From contig JAUHVR010000004.1 in NCBI GenBank assembly GCA_030424865.1, positions 186,001 to 250,000 of the forward strand: a stretch of 64,000 nt of DNA. The letters are read 5' to 3'. Source of the DNA: Alphaproteobacteria bacterium. GTDB lineage: Bacteria; Pseudomonadota; Alphaproteobacteria; Rhodobacterales; Rhodobacteraceae. Each line of letters begins with the position of its first letter. Position 1 is the stretch's first letter. Of this stretch, positions 31,227-39,871 are shown piece after piece. Below the pieces are notes generated by a model, which worked only from the letters and a program-made list of their open reading frames with translations, searched no databases and was not told the DNA's origin. Position numbers and translations under genes: made by a program.

Positions 31227-32384
31227 GTGAAACCTACCACCTCTCGGCGGGCGTTTACCGCCAGCCTTTTGGCGTCTGTGTCCGCTTTGGCGGCCTGCGG
31301 CGTTCCGCGCGTGGGTCCCAACAAGCGCGAGATCTTTGCAGGCTCTGTCCAGCGCGAAGGCGATGCCTTTATTGTTTCGGTCAACGACCGGGTCACGCGG
31401 GCGACGGGCGTTGTGCCCTCGCTTGGATTTTCCGACACGTTCCGTGATGCCTCGGTCCTGGGGTCCGACACGATCCGCGCCGGTGACACGCTGGGCCTGA
31501 CCATCTGGGAAAACGTCGACGACGGGCTTCTGGCGCCGGATACGGCGAATTCCACGATCCTGGAAGAGGTCCAGGTCGATGGGGCCGGCTTTATCTTCGT
31601 GCCCTACGCGGGCCGCATCCGCGCTGCCGGCAACACGCCCGAGGCAGTGCGCCGGATCATCACCGAAAAGCTGAAAGACCAGACACCGGACCCGCAGGTC
31701 GAGGTGCGCCGGATTGCCGGTGACGGGTCGACCGTGTCGATTTCCGGCGCTGTCGGCGGGCCCGGCATCTATGCCATCGAGCGCCCGACCCGCACGTTGT
31801 CGGCCATGCTGGCCCGTGCCGGAGGCGTCACCGTCGAGCCCGAGATCGCGCAGGTGACCATCATCCGCGGCCAATACCGGGGCAAGGTCTGGTTCCAGGA
31901 TCTGTACGAGCACCCCAAGATGGACATCGCCCTGCGTGGCGGGGACCGTATCCTGGTCGAAGAGGACACCCGCTCCTTTACCGCGCTCGGCGCGACGGGC
32001 ACGCAGAACCGTGTGCCCTTCCAGAGCCAGACCATCAGCGCGGTCGAAGCAATTGCCCAGGTCGGCGGCCTGCTGGCCTCGGCCGCGGATCCGACCGGGG
32101 TTTTCGTGTTCCGGAACGAACCCGAGGAAATTTCCAATGCCGTGCTTGGGCGCGGGGATCTGATCGGCGCGCAGCGCATGGTCTATGTCCTTGATCTGAC
32201 CCAGCCGAACGGGCTGTTCATCGCGCGGGATTTCGTCATTCGGGATGCAGACCTTCTGTATGTCACCGAAGCGCCATTGACCCAGTGGAACAAGACCATC
32301 GCGGCCCTGACGGGCTCGCTGGCCTCGATCGACGCGGCGGCAACGACGCTCGGCATCACGGGCGGCGGAACAACCACGCCCTGA
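31227..32384 (+). CDS. Polysaccharide export outer-membrane lipoprotein (OPX, KpsD/Wza-like)
   Basis: A 385-aa protein from GTG 31227, preceded by GAGGAGA; upstream frame to 31143 is unlikely. The signal peptide SRRAFTASLLASVSALAAC ends in the lipobox LAAC. The poly_export domain covers DTLGLTIWENVDDGLL ... VQVDGAGFIFVPYAGRIRAAG; two SLBB domains follow (VSISGAVGGPGIYAIERPTRTLSAMLARAGGVT; VEAIAQVGGLLASAADPTGVFVFR). It forms the export channel with a PCP partner, not present in the window. Confidence 0.88.
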   Translation: MKPTTSRRAFTASLLASVSALAACGVPRVGPNKREIFAGSVQREGDAFIVSVNDRVTRATGVVPSLGFSDTFRDASVLGSDTIRAGDTLGLTIWENVDDGLLAPDTANSTILEEVQVDGAGFIFVPYAGRIRAAGNTPEAVRRIITEKLKDQTPDPQVEVRRIAGDGSTVSISGAVGGPGIYAIERPTRTLSAMLARAGGVTVEPEIAQVTIIRGQYRGKVWFQDLYEHPKMDIALRGGDRILVEEDTRSFTALGATGTQNRVPFQSQTISAVEAIAQVGGLLASAADPTGVFVFRNEPEEISNAVLGRGDLIGAQRMVYVLDLTQPNGLFIARDFVIRDADLLYVTEAPLTQWNKTIAALTGSLASIDAAATTLGITGGGTTTP

Positions 32385-32396
32385 TCGGTCTCCGCG

Positions 32397-34421
32397 ATGG
32401 CATCGGCGGATACGCAAACACGCACCGGGGCCTCTGCGCCCCGGTCTCTTTTTGTCTTCAACGGCGGGTTTCTGCGGCAGAGGCAGGTACGGCGTATCCT
32501 GACGCTTGCGGGCTATCGCGTCCGGCTTGGAGTGCCCGGTCCCAAAGATCTTGTGGGTGTCTGGGGCAACTCACCCACGGCACATCGCGGGCTTGCGGTG
32601 GCCGGACGGCGTGGATGCGACGTGCTGCGCATCGAGGATGCCTTCTTGCGGTCGCTGCACCCCGGCCGTGGCGGAGAACCCCCGATCGGCCTGCAGATCG
32701 ATCACCGCGGCGTGCATTTCCACGGCAAGACCCCCAGCGATCTGGAACATCTTCTGACCCACCATCCGCTGGATGACAGCGCACTTCTGTCCCGGGCCAA
32801 AGACTGCATCGACTGGATGAAGGCCGCTCATCTGTCCAAATACTCGGCAGTCGATACCACCCTGGACCCGCCCGCTCCGGGCTATGTTCTGGTGGTCGAT
32901 CAAACCCGTGGCGATGCATCGGTGACGGCAAGTGGTGCGGACCGCGCCCGGTTTGTCGAAATGTTGGTTCACGCGCAGGAAGAGCATCCCGGGGCGCAGG
33001 TCCTGATCAAGACCCATCCAGAAACGCGCGCAGGGTATCGCAGCGGTTATTTCGACGACCGGGACCTCTCGGCCCGTGTGTCCTTTTGTGACAGGCCCGT
33101 ATCACCCTGGTCGCTGCTGGACGGGGCGGTCGGTGTCTACACCGTGTCATCGCAACTAGGGTTCGAGGCGATCCTGGCAGGCCACCGCCCTCGCGTCTTT
33201 GGCCAGCCGTTCTACGCGGGCTGGGGACTCAGTTCGGACGAGGATGCCCCGGCGCGCCGGGAACGCGTGCTGACCCGCGCGCAGCTTTTTGCGGCGGCAA
33301 TGATCCTGTATCCCAAGTGGTATGATCCCTGCCGGGACCGCTTGTGCGAGTTGGAAGATGTGCTGGCGCAGCTCGAGGCGCAGACACGCGCGTGGCGGGA
33401 CGACCGGCATGGCTGGGTGGCGCACGGCATGCGCCCGTGGAAGTGGCGGCCGCTGCGACAGTTCTTTGGCGCTGCAAATGCCGTTACCTTCCCCCAAGTG
33501 TCCCGGACTCGCGCCGCGAAGGCCATCGAAAATGGCGCGCGCGAGATGGTATGGGCCAGCAAGGCGGCGGCTGACGATAGCCGGGTCCGGGTTGAAGACG
33601 GCTTTCTGCGGTCGCGGGGGCTGGGCGCCGATCTGATCCCGCCGCTGTCGCTGGTTTGTGACAATCGGGGCATCTACTACGATCCTGACACCCCCTCGCA
33701 GTTGGAGGACTTGATCAGGGAGCGGGCCAGTTTGACACCGCTACAAACCCGGCGGGCAGAGCGGCTGATCGCGCATCTCACCCGGAACCGGCTGACAAAG
33801 TACAATTTGCCCGGCGCCCTGCCCGATCTGCCGACGGGCAAACGCATCCTTGTGCCCGGACAGGTCGAAGACGATGCCTCGATCCTGCGCGGCACCTCGC
33901 AGATCCGCACCAACGCGGCGCTTTTGCAGAAAGTCCGCGACGATAATCCCGACGCAATCGTGATCTACAAACCGCATCCCGACGTTGTGGCCGGACTGCG
34001 CACAGGCGGTCTGGGCGACACTCGCTGCGCCGACCTTGTCCTGGAGCAGGTCGACATCGCGGCCCTGACCGAAGCGGTGGACGAGGTCTGGACCATGACC
34101 TCTCTGACCGGGTTCGAAGCGCTGTTGCGTGGCAAGCGCGTGGTCACCATGGGCGCGCCTTTTTACGCCGGATGGGGGTTGACCCGCGATCTGGGCGAGG
34201 TGCCTGCGCGGCGCGGCACGGCGGTTTCGCTGGCGGGCCTCGTGCACGCGACCCTGATCGACTATCCGCGGTATCGGGATCCCGTCTCCGGCCTGCCCTG
34301 CCCGGTCGAGGTCGTCGCCGAGCGGCTGGCCCAGAACCAGATCCCGGCCCCCGGACCGTTCAATCGCTCACTGGCCAAACTGCAGGGTTGGTTTTCCGGC
34401 TATGCCCACCTCTGGCGCTGA
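32397..34421 (+). CDS. kpsC: Capsule dual beta-Kdo transferase KpsC
   Basis: A 674-aa protein with two homologous halves: RIEDAFLRSLHPG ... QPFYAGWGLSSDEDAPARR (about residues 76-290) and RVEDGFLRSRGLGADL ... APFYAGWGLTRDLGEVPARR (about 400-610). In group 2 capsule systems the two halves alternate beta-2,4 and beta-2,7 Kdo additions on the anchor begun by KpsS. It starts 12 bases after the OPX stop, so kpsS-opx-kpsC is one unit. No ABC transporter (kpsM/T) or kpsE is nearby. Confidence 0.92.
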   Translation: MASADTQTRTGASAPRSLFVFNGGFLRQRQVRRILTLAGYRVRLGVPGPKDLVGVWGNSPTAHRGLAVAGRRGCDVLRIEDAFLRSLHPGRGGEPPIGLQIDHRGVHFHGKTPSDLEHLLTHHPLDDSALLSRAKDCIDWMKAAHLSKYSAVDTTLDPPAPGYVLVVDQTRGDASVTASGADRARFVEMLVHAQEEHPGAQVLIKTHPETRAGYRSGYFDDRDLSARVSFCDRPVSPWSLLDGAVGVYTVSSQLGFEAILAGHRPRVFGQPFYAGWGLSSDEDAPARRERVLTRAQLFAAAMILYPKWYDPCRDRLCELEDVLAQLEAQTRAWRDDRHGWVAHGMRPWKWRPLRQFFGAANAVTFPQVSRTRAAKAIENGAREMVWASKAAADDSRVRVEDGFLRSRGLGADLIPPLSLVCDNRGIYYDPDTPSQLEDLIRERASLTPLQTRRAERLIAHLTRNRLTKYNLPGALPDLPTGKRILVPGQVEDDASILRGTSQIRTNAALLQKVRDDNPDAIVIYKPHPDVVAGLRTGGLGDTRCADLVLEQVDIAALTEAVDEVWTMTSLTGFEALLRGKRVVTMGAPFYAGWGLTRDLGEVPARRGTAVSLAGLVHATLIDYPRYRDPVSGLPCPVEVVAERLAQNQIPAPGPFNRSLAKLQGWFSGYAHLWR

Positions 34422-34436
34422 CAGACCGACCCAGGA

Positions 34437-35540
34437 TCAGTCGCCCGACCGAGCCACCCAGCGGTGCAGCACATCCGCGCCGCAAGGGCGCGAGTCCACC
34501 AATTCGAAACGTGGCGCCTCGGACAGGCGATCAACGCCCATCGCGCCGATGGCCGGCAGGCCTTCGGCCCCGATTGCCAGCCCGGCGGTGAAACCGATCA
34601 ATTCATCGACCAGCCCGGCCCCCAAAAGCGAACCTGCCAGGGCGCCGCCGCCTTCGCAAAAGACGCGCGTCAGGCCCGCCTCGCCCAGGGCCTGAAGAAC
34701 GGACAGCGGGTCGACCTGACGCCCCAAGAGACGACAGGGCAAAAGCTTTGCCCCAAGTCCTGTCCAGGCCTCGACCAGGTCTTGCGAGGCGTCCGGGCCA
34801 TGACAGATCCAGACCGGGATCTCTTTCGCTGTCAGCGCCAGGTTCCCGGTCAGCGGAATGTCGATCATGCGAGACACCACGACACGCAGGGGTTGGTGGA
34901 CCGCACCGAACCCGCGTACCGTCAGCGAGGGATCGTCGGCCCGTGCTGTTCCGGCGCCGACCATCACCGCATCATGGCGCAGGCGTTGGGCATGCACTTC
35001 GCGCCGCGCCTCTGGTCCGGTGATCCACTGGCTTTCCCCGGTTGCTGTCGCGATCCGGCCATCAAAACTGGTGGCAAGCTTCAAGGTCACCCAGGGACGT
35101 CCGGCGTTGGTCTTCAGGAAAAAGCCGGCCAGATCATGCGCCGCTGTCCTGGACAGAACACCGGTGTCGACCGTGATGCCCGCAGCCCGCAGCTTGTCAA
35201 ATCCCTGCCCCGAAACCCGCGGGTCATCGTCGCGCAGCGCGGCGACCACGCGGGACACACCCGCCTCGACCAGCGCCTCCGCACAGGGCGGCGTCTTGCC
35301 ATGATGCGCGCAGGGTTCCAGCGTGACATAAGCCGTGGCACCGCGCGCCGCGGCACCGGCCATGTCCAGCGCGACACGTTCGGCATGAGGACGGCCACCC
35401 GGCTGGGTCCAGCCGCGCCCCACCACCCGACCGTTCCTGACGATCACGCAGCCGACGGCCGGATTGGGCCAGCACCGCCCCATGCCCCGACGACCCAACG
35501 CCAGGGCATGCGCCATGTGGCGCCTGTCTTCGTCGCTCAC
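34437..35540 (-). CDS. ribD: Bifunctional pyrimidine deaminase/reductase RibD
   Basis: A 367-aa enzyme for steps two and three of riboflavin synthesis. Deaminase zinc ligands H52 (HAE54), C77 and C86 ([11 protein letters not shown]). The reductase half ([48 protein letters not shown]) binds NADPH. The start overlaps the nrdR stop by 4 bases. The convergent capsule gene kpsC ends 15 bases beyond the stop. Confidence 0.94.
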   Translation of the reverse strand: MSDEDRRHMAHALALGRRGMGRCWPNPAVGCVIVRNGRVVGRGWTQPGGRPHAERVALDMAGAAARGATAYVTLEPCAHHGKTPPCAEALVEAGVSRVVAALRDDDPRVSGQGFDKLRAAGITVDTGVLSRTAAHDLAGFFLKTNAGRPWVTLKLATSFDGRIATATGESQWITGPEARREVHAQRLRHDAVMVGAGTARADDPSLTVRGFGAVHQPLRVVVSRMIDIPLTGNLALTAKEIPVWICHGPDASQDLVEAWTGLGAKLLPCRLLGRQVDPLSVLQALGEAGLTRVFCEGGGALAGSLLGAGLVDELIGFTAGLAIGAEGLPAIGAMGVDRLSEAPRFELVDSRPCGADVLHRWVARSGD

Positions 35541-36007
35541 TTGTCGTCTTTTTTGATGTCCGGGCGCAGTTCGCTGACAAATTTGTCAAAATCATCTGCG
35601 GCCTGGAAGTTCTTGTAAACGCTGGCAAACCGCACGTAGGCAACCGTGTCGATCCTGGCCAGCGCCTCCATCACGATCTCGCCGATGACCTTGGACTGGA
35701 TATCGGTCTCGCCCATGCTTTCAAGCCGCCGCACAATGCCCGAAATCATCTGGTCCATGCGCTCTGGTTCAACGGGGCGTTTCTGCAGGGCGATGCGGAT
35801 CGATCGTTCCAGCTTGTCGCGGTCAAAATCCTCGCGTCGGCCGTTTGACTTGATGACAATCAGGTCGCGCAGCTGCACCCGTTCATAGGTTGTGAAGCGT
35901 CCGCCGCACGCCGGGCAGAACCGTCTGCGCCTGATCGAGACGTGATCCTCTGCCGGGCGTGAATCCTTGACCTGTGTGTCGATATTTCCGCAAAACGGGC
36001 AGCGCAT
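35537..36007 (-). CDS. nrdR: Transcriptional repressor NrdR
   Basis: A 156-aa repressor of ribonucleotide reductase genes. The N-terminal zinc ribbon MRCPFCGN...FCPACGGRF and the ATP-cone ([29 protein letters not shown]) sense dATP/ATP. Start at 36007; the frame to 36064 is not conserved. Together with ribD as in most alphaproteobacteria. Confidence 0.95.
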   Translation of the reverse strand: MRCPFCGNIDTQVKDSRPAEDHVSIRRRRFCPACGGRFTTYERVQLRDLIVIKSNGRREDFDRDKLERSIRIALQKRPVEPERMDQMISGIVRRLESMGETDIQSKVIGEIVMEALARIDTVAYVRFASVYKNFQAADDFDKFVSELRPDIKKDDK

Positions 36008-36124
36008 TGGCCGATCCCCTTCGTTTTCTGCCTCCGAATGGGGTTGGCCCCCAGTTATCCACACCCACTATAGGCAAACCGCAAGGCTTTGGGTAGTGCC
36101 CAATTCGACTCACTTCATGTGGGG

Positions 36125-36532
36125 TCAAATGCTCAGATGCGCCGCCACGCGTCGGCTGTGGGGCGCATCCCGATGCTCGAACAGATAGATCCCTTGCCAG
36201 GTGCCCAGAACCATACGCCCGTCGCGCACCGGAATGGTCAGCGACACCGGCATCAGCGCGGACTTGATATGTGCGGGCATGTCATCGGGCCCTTCGTAGG
36301 TGTGGGTCAGATAGGACATCGCGGGATCCGTGGTCGGCGGCACGAGGCGATGAAAAAAGGCCCGAAGATCCGTCTTGACCTCGGGGTCGGCATTTTCCTG
36401 GATCAACAAGGACGCCGAAGTGTGGCGCACAAAAAGCGTCAACAGACCGGTCCCGTGAACCCAATCCGCCACCTCTCTGGTGAATTCGTAAAGTCCCTGC
36501 CCATGGGTCTGAAGTGTGAAATCGGTCTGCAT
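36125..36532 (-). CDS. YjbQ family protein (UPF0047)
   Basis: A 135-aa protein from ATG 36532 (QTDFTLQTHGQG). Family segments: LLTLFVRHTSASLLIQENADPEV, HIKSALMPVSLTIPVRDGRMVLGTWQGIYLFEHRD. Members have weak thiamine-phosphate-synthase activity and unknown main function. The conserved His and Glu (HTSASL, QGIYLFEH) may bind a metal. Divergent from the dienelactone hydrolase gene. Confidence 0.88.
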   Translation of the reverse strand: MQTDFTLQTHGQGLYEFTREVADWVHGTGLLTLFVRHTSASLLIQENADPEVKTDLRAFFHRLVPPTTDPAMSYLTHTYEGPDDMPAHIKSALMPVSLTIPVRDGRMVLGTWQGIYLFEHRDAPHSRRVAAHLSI

Positions 36533-36612
36533 CGCTGTCTTTTCCCAAGGCCTTGCCGCGCTAATCTTCAACGTGGGTCTAAAAACCCGACTCGTTCAGC
36601 ATGGAGGCTCTC

Positions 36613-37521
36613 ATGAACGAAATGGCACCACAACGCCGGATGACGGCCAAGGACTTCGATCAGGAACTTCTGGATCTTTATGACTTCTACGCACACGGCA
36701 AGATCACGAAGCGCGAGTTTCTGGACCGCGCCGGCAAGTTCGCCGTGGGTGGGCTGACCGCTGCTGCCCTTCTGAACATGATGTCACCCAACTACGCGCT
36801 GGCGGAACAGGTGTCGTTCAACGACCCCGACATTGTGCCCGAGTACATCATGTACCCCTCGCCCAACGGCCACGGAGAGGTGCGTGGCTACATGGTGCGA
36901 CCCGCCAATGCGACCGGGCCCTTGCCCGCCGTTGTGGTCGTCCACGAAAACCGCGGTTTGAACCCCTATATCGAAGATGTGGCGCGGCGCGTGGCCAAGG
37001 CCGGAATGATCGCTCTGGCCCCCGATGGGCTGACCAGCGTGGGCGGCTACCCGGGCAATGACGCCGAGGGACGCGAACTGCAGCGCACGGTTGATCGCGA
37101 AAAGCTGATGAACGATTTCTTCGCAGCCTACGAGTTCCTGGCAAGCCATTCAGACACCACCGGCAAGGTGGGCTGCGTCGGTTTTTGCTATGGCGGCGGC
37201 GTGTGCAACGCGATGGCCGTGGCCTATCCGGAACTTGGCGCCTCGGTCCCATTCTATGGGCGTCAGGCCAGGGCCGAGGACGTGCCGCGCATCCAGGCGC
37301 CGCTCTTGCTGCAATACGCCGAGTTGGACAACCGCATCAACGAAGGTTGGCCCGACTATGAGGCCGCGCTCAAGGCCAATGGCAAGGAGTATACCGCGCA
37401 CATTTACCCCGGCGTGAACCACGGCTTTCACAACGATTCAACGCCTCGCTATGACGAGGCGGCGGCCGAACTCGCCTGGGACCGTACGATCGCGTTTTTC
37501 AAGCAACATCTGGACGGATAA
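36613..37521 (+). CDS. Dienelactone-hydrolase family protein with N-terminal export-like segment
   Basis: A 302-aa protein from ATG 36613 (GGAGG at 36603). Residues about 38-60 ([25 protein letters not shown]) look like a Tat-like or membrane segment preceded by a helical N-terminal region. The catalytic domain has Cys in GFCYGGG, Asp in [13 protein letters not shown] and His in [10 protein letters not shown], and conserved [24 protein letters not shown]. It acts on lactones or esters in the cytoplasm or periplasm. It matches the YghX-like subgroup. Confidence 0.85.
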   Translation: MNEMAPQRRMTAKDFDQELLDLYDFYAHGKITKREFLDRAGKFAVGGLTAAALLNMMSPNYALAEQVSFNDPDIVPEYIMYPSPNGHGEVRGYMVRPANATGPLPAVVVVHENRGLNPYIEDVARRVAKAGMIALAPDGLTSVGGYPGNDAEGRELQRTVDREKLMNDFFAAYEFLASHSDTTGKVGCVGFCYGGGVCNAMAVAYPELGASVPFYGRQARAEDVPRIQAPLLLQYAELDNRINEGWPDYEAALKANGKEYTAHIYPGVNHGFHNDSTPRYDEAAAELAWDRTIAFFKQHLDG

Positions 37522-37532
37522 GATCGAAACGG

Positions 37533-37558
37533 CGCCCGGTCCCCGATTGGGCCGGGCG
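37533..37558 (+). terminator. Hairpin after the dienelactone hydrolase gene
   Basis: CGCCCGGTCC (37533-37542) pairs with GGGCCGGGCG (37549-37558), loop of 6. No T run follows, so it may be Rho-aided. A second weaker stem (GCCCCA..TGGGGC) is about 20 bases on. Confidence 0.5.
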
Positions 37559-37682
37559 TCACACAATTTGGTCTGCGGGCCCCAGCGTCACAAGCTGTGG
37601 GGCGGCACGTACGGGATGTGCATGCCCTTTTGGGTGTGCGATCAATCACTTGAGTGTGATGCCCAGCCACACCGGCACGCGG

Positions 37683-37964
37683 TCAGTCAAAGAGCATGTC
37701 GCCCATCTGATCAATCATCTGCTTGGCCTTGTTGACCGAGGCATCCTTGGCTTCATCCGGATCGTTGATCACATCAGCGCGGATCAGAACGTGCTCGCGC
37801 AGCGTGCCGTCAATTTCTTTCTCGATCCGCGCCGAGATGCGGTAGGAACTGCCCTCTTTCATGGGTTGCGGGGTGATCTTGAAGCCCTTGTGATCGACCG
37901 GATCAACTTCGGGCTCGGACGAAGAACCGCCTCCGCCGCCAAAGAGTTTTGATAGAAACGACAT
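37683..37964 (-). CDS. HlyU family protein
   Basis: A 93-aa protein from ATG 37964. It starts FLSKLFGGGGGSSSEPEVDPVDHKGFKITPQPMKEGSSYRISARIEKEIDG and ends DEAKDASVNKAKQMIDQMGDMLF, the standard layout of the HlyU_V (PF10115) family. It is named after the Vibrio virulence regulator but is a different fold; its role in roseobacters is unknown. Confidence 0.88.
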   Translation of the reverse strand: MSFLSKLFGGGGGSSSEPEVDPVDHKGFKITPQPMKEGSSYRISARIEKEIDGTLREHVLIRADVINDPDEAKDASVNKAKQMIDQMGDMLFD

Positions 37965-38064
37965 GACATGTCCCGTGTTGGCAAAATCAGAGCAGAGGAC
38001 GCGCCTCATCCACCTTTTGTGCCAAGGCCGCTGCCGTTTCGCAAGCCGCATGGGGCTTGGATGG

Positions 38065-38199
38065 CTAGATCAGGTCCAATGACCAGACCGCTGTTGCTGC
38101 CGCCAGTCCAAGCAGACCCAAAAGAAAATACGAACGTGGTCGCTGCCAATGCGACTTTGGTGCAAAGCATCGCCCACATCGAGAGCCACTAAATCGCAT
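38065..38199 (-). CDS. Small zinc-ribbon-like/TM peptide, 44 aa
   Basis: The ATG at 38199 opens a 44-aa frame with a CGRCF pair near the N-terminus and a single hydrophobic helix near the C-terminus (YFLLGLLGLAAATAVW) before the stop at 38065. No clear Shine-Dalgarno. An AT-rich upstream tract (about 38210-38400) could hold the promoter. It is a plausible small membrane protein in an otherwise empty 478-base gap between hlyU and the HxlR gene, but short frames like this can be chance. Confidence 0.4.
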   Translation of the reverse strand: MRFSGSRCGRCFAPKSHWQRPRSYFLLGLLGLAAATAVWSLDLI

Positions 38200-38442
38200 G
38201 GTGTGACCGCAGTCACTGCAAGAAAATAATCTAATTGTCATAACTGCCTCGGCATTTGAATGAAATGATCGAGTTCAAAATTTATTTATTGCGCCTTCTT
38301 AATACTCGAAAGCCCGACCAATACAAAAGAAGGGAAAAACAACTTCAATATACCCAGCGCTGGAATACATACGCCATTTGCAATTTTTGCTGCCCCCTTT
38401 TAAGGCAGCATATGGGCATTTCCGATCTGCACCGCGCAACCA
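38200..38442. other. AT-rich gap
   Basis: The stretch 38,210-38,400 is visibly AT-rich compared with its neighbours. A short rightward frame (38256-38477) is not convincing. I see no RNA gene. Confidence 0.5.
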
Positions 38443-38832
38443 TCAAGCAGTTTCAAAAGCCGCCCGGGCCGCCATGACGTCGGGCATGCGCTTTTCGGCC
38501 CAGTGCACCAGCCCCTCCAACGGCTCTAGGAAGTCTTGGCCCAGCGGGGTCAGGCTGTAGGCGACGCTGGGCGGCTTGGTGTCAAAGACGTCGCGATTGA
38601 CAAAACCGTCCCGCTCCAGATCCCGCAGGGATTGGGTGAGCATCCGCTTGGAAATATCTGGTAAGGCGCGCAAAAGTGCGTTGAACCGTTGCGGCCCGCC
38701 TTGCAGCTGAAACAGGATCAACGTCGTCCATTTCGCGGCCACGTGGTCGAGCACCATACGCACCGGGCAGCGACGGGGATCGAATCCCTGGTCCAACCAC
38801 TTTTTCAACCGTTCGTCAGGCACGTCGCGCAT
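38443..38832 (-). CDS. HxlR-family redox-type regulator (QorR/YtfH-like)
   Basis: A 129-aa protein from ATG 38832 (GAGGG 6 bases before). The wHTH HxlR domain is complete: CPVRMVLDHVAAKWTTLILFQLQGGPQRFNALLRALPDISKRMLTQSLRDLERDGFV. The conserved N-terminal Cys (RRCPVR) is the redox sensor in YodB, QorR and HypR. The gene is divergent from a qorB-like reductase, as ytfH/ytfG in other bacteria, so it likely represses that gene until a quinone or electrophile oxidises the Cys. Confidence 0.87.
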   Translation of the reverse strand: MRDVPDERLKKWLDQGFDPRRCPVRMVLDHVAAKWTTLILFQLQGGPQRFNALLRALPDISKRMLTQSLRDLERDGFVNRDVFDTKPPSVAYSLTPLGQDFLEPLEGLVHWAEKRMPDVMAARAAFETA

Positions 38833-38891
38833 GGGGGTTCCCTCTGTGTAACCTTGTTCCAAAAACCTGCCTCCTTTTCAGCTCGAAAGAA

Positions 38892-38926
38892 GGTCTCTAG
38901 ATGAAACCTATAAACGATTCGAGACC
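38892..38926. promoter_or_regulatory. Inverted repeat between the HxlR regulator and qorB
   Basis: GGTCTC (38892-38897) and GAGACC (38921-38926), 23 bases apart, are centred about 32 bases before the qorB start. HxlR regulators bind such dyads in the shared promoter. Inferred operator. Confidence 0.4.
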
Positions 38927-38940
38927 AAAGGGAAAATCTC

Positions 38941-39801
38941 ATGACCAAGATTCTTGTGACCGGCGCTTCGGGCCAACTGGGACAGCGCGTCATTGATCAT
39001 CTGATCGCGCGCGGCGCGGCGGCGGACGTCATTGCGCTGGTGCGGACGGACGCGCAGGCCGAAGGCTTTGCCGCCAAATCGATCGCCACCCGCAAAGGCG
39101 ACTACGAAGACGTCGCCAGCCTGAAAGCGGCGTTTGAGGGCGTGGAAAAACTGTTGCTGATCTCCTCTCCGGCAGTTGGGCAGCGTGCAGCGCAGCACCA
39201 GAATGTCATCGATGCCGCCAAGGCTGCGGGCGTCGGCTTTATCGCCTACACCTCGCTGCTCAAGGCAGCCAACAGCCCGCTGGGTCTGGCCGCCGAACAC
39301 AAGGTGACCGAAGAGGCGCTGGCTGCGTCCGGCCTGCCCCACGCGGTGCTGCGCAACGGCTGGTATTCGGAAAATATCGCCGGGACTGCACCAAAGGCGG
39401 TCCAGATGGGCCAGCATTTCGGCGCCGCTGGCGAAGGCAAGTTCTCGACCGCGACCCGAAATGACTACGCCGAAGCGGCTGCCGTTGTTCTGACGACCGA
39501 AGGCCATGCCGGCAAGACCTATGAACTGGCGGGCGATACCGGCTTTACCCTGGGCGAATATGCCGCTTTGGTCGGCGCAACGACAGGTGCTGCGATCGGA
39601 TACACCAACCTGGACGAAGACAGCTACAAGCAAGCGCTGATCAAGGCTGGTCTGCCGGATGGCTTTGCCGCCCTGCTGGCCGACTCGGACACCGGCGCGT
39701 CCAACGGTTATCTGTTTGAAGATGGCGGCGACCTGTCCAAGCTGATCGGCCGCCCGACCACGCCGATGGCCGACACACTGAAAGACGTTCTGGCCGCCTG
39801 A
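38941..39801 (+). CDS. NmrA-type NAD(P)H:quinone oxidoreductase (QorB/YtfG-like)
   Basis: A 286-aa SDR-like protein. The Rossmann start is KILVTGASGQLGQRVIDHL; the TSLLKA and NGWYSENI segments are typical for YtfG. It lacks the YxxxK catalytic pair of classic SDRs. It reduces quinones with NADPH. The HxlR-type regulator is divergent, and a strong terminator follows. Confidence 0.88.
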   Translation: MTKILVTGASGQLGQRVIDHLIARGAAADVIALVRTDAQAEGFAAKSIATRKGDYEDVASLKAAFEGVEKLLLISSPAVGQRAAQHQNVIDAAKAAGVGFIAYTSLLKAANSPLGLAAEHKVTEEALAASGLPHAVLRNGWYSENIAGTAPKAVQMGQHFGAAGEGKFSTATRNDYAEAAAVVLTTEGHAGKTYELAGDTGFTLGEYAALVGATTGAAIGYTNLDEDSYKQALIKAGLPDGFAALLADSDTGASNGYLFEDGGDLSKLIGRPTTPMADTLKDVLAA

Positions 39802-39823
39802 TGCGCTGCCCGCAAAAACGCGA

Positions 39824-39855
39824 AACGCCCCTGTCCGGGACAGGGGCGTTTTTTT
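39824..39855. terminator. Bidirectional terminator between qorB and rpoD
   Basis: AACGCCCCTGTCC (39824-39836) with GGACAGGGGCGTT (39838-39850), then a T run (39849-39855). Strong for qorB. The minus strand has only an A-rich flank (AAACG upstream), so its use by rpoD is weaker. Confidence 0.92.
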
Positions 39856-39871
39856 GTGTTCGGGCCGAAGC

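Noticed and set aside
30300-32417. 705-aa leftward frame across kpsS and the OPX gene
   Set aside because: Antisense shadow of two recognised genes.
37577-37602. Possible tRNA-like fold after the dienelactone hydrolase
   Set aside because: Only a simple GC hairpin; no T-loop or anticodon arm pattern.
38256-38477. 73-aa rightward frame in the AT-rich gap
   Set aside because: No ribosome site or domain; its end overlaps the HxlR gene.
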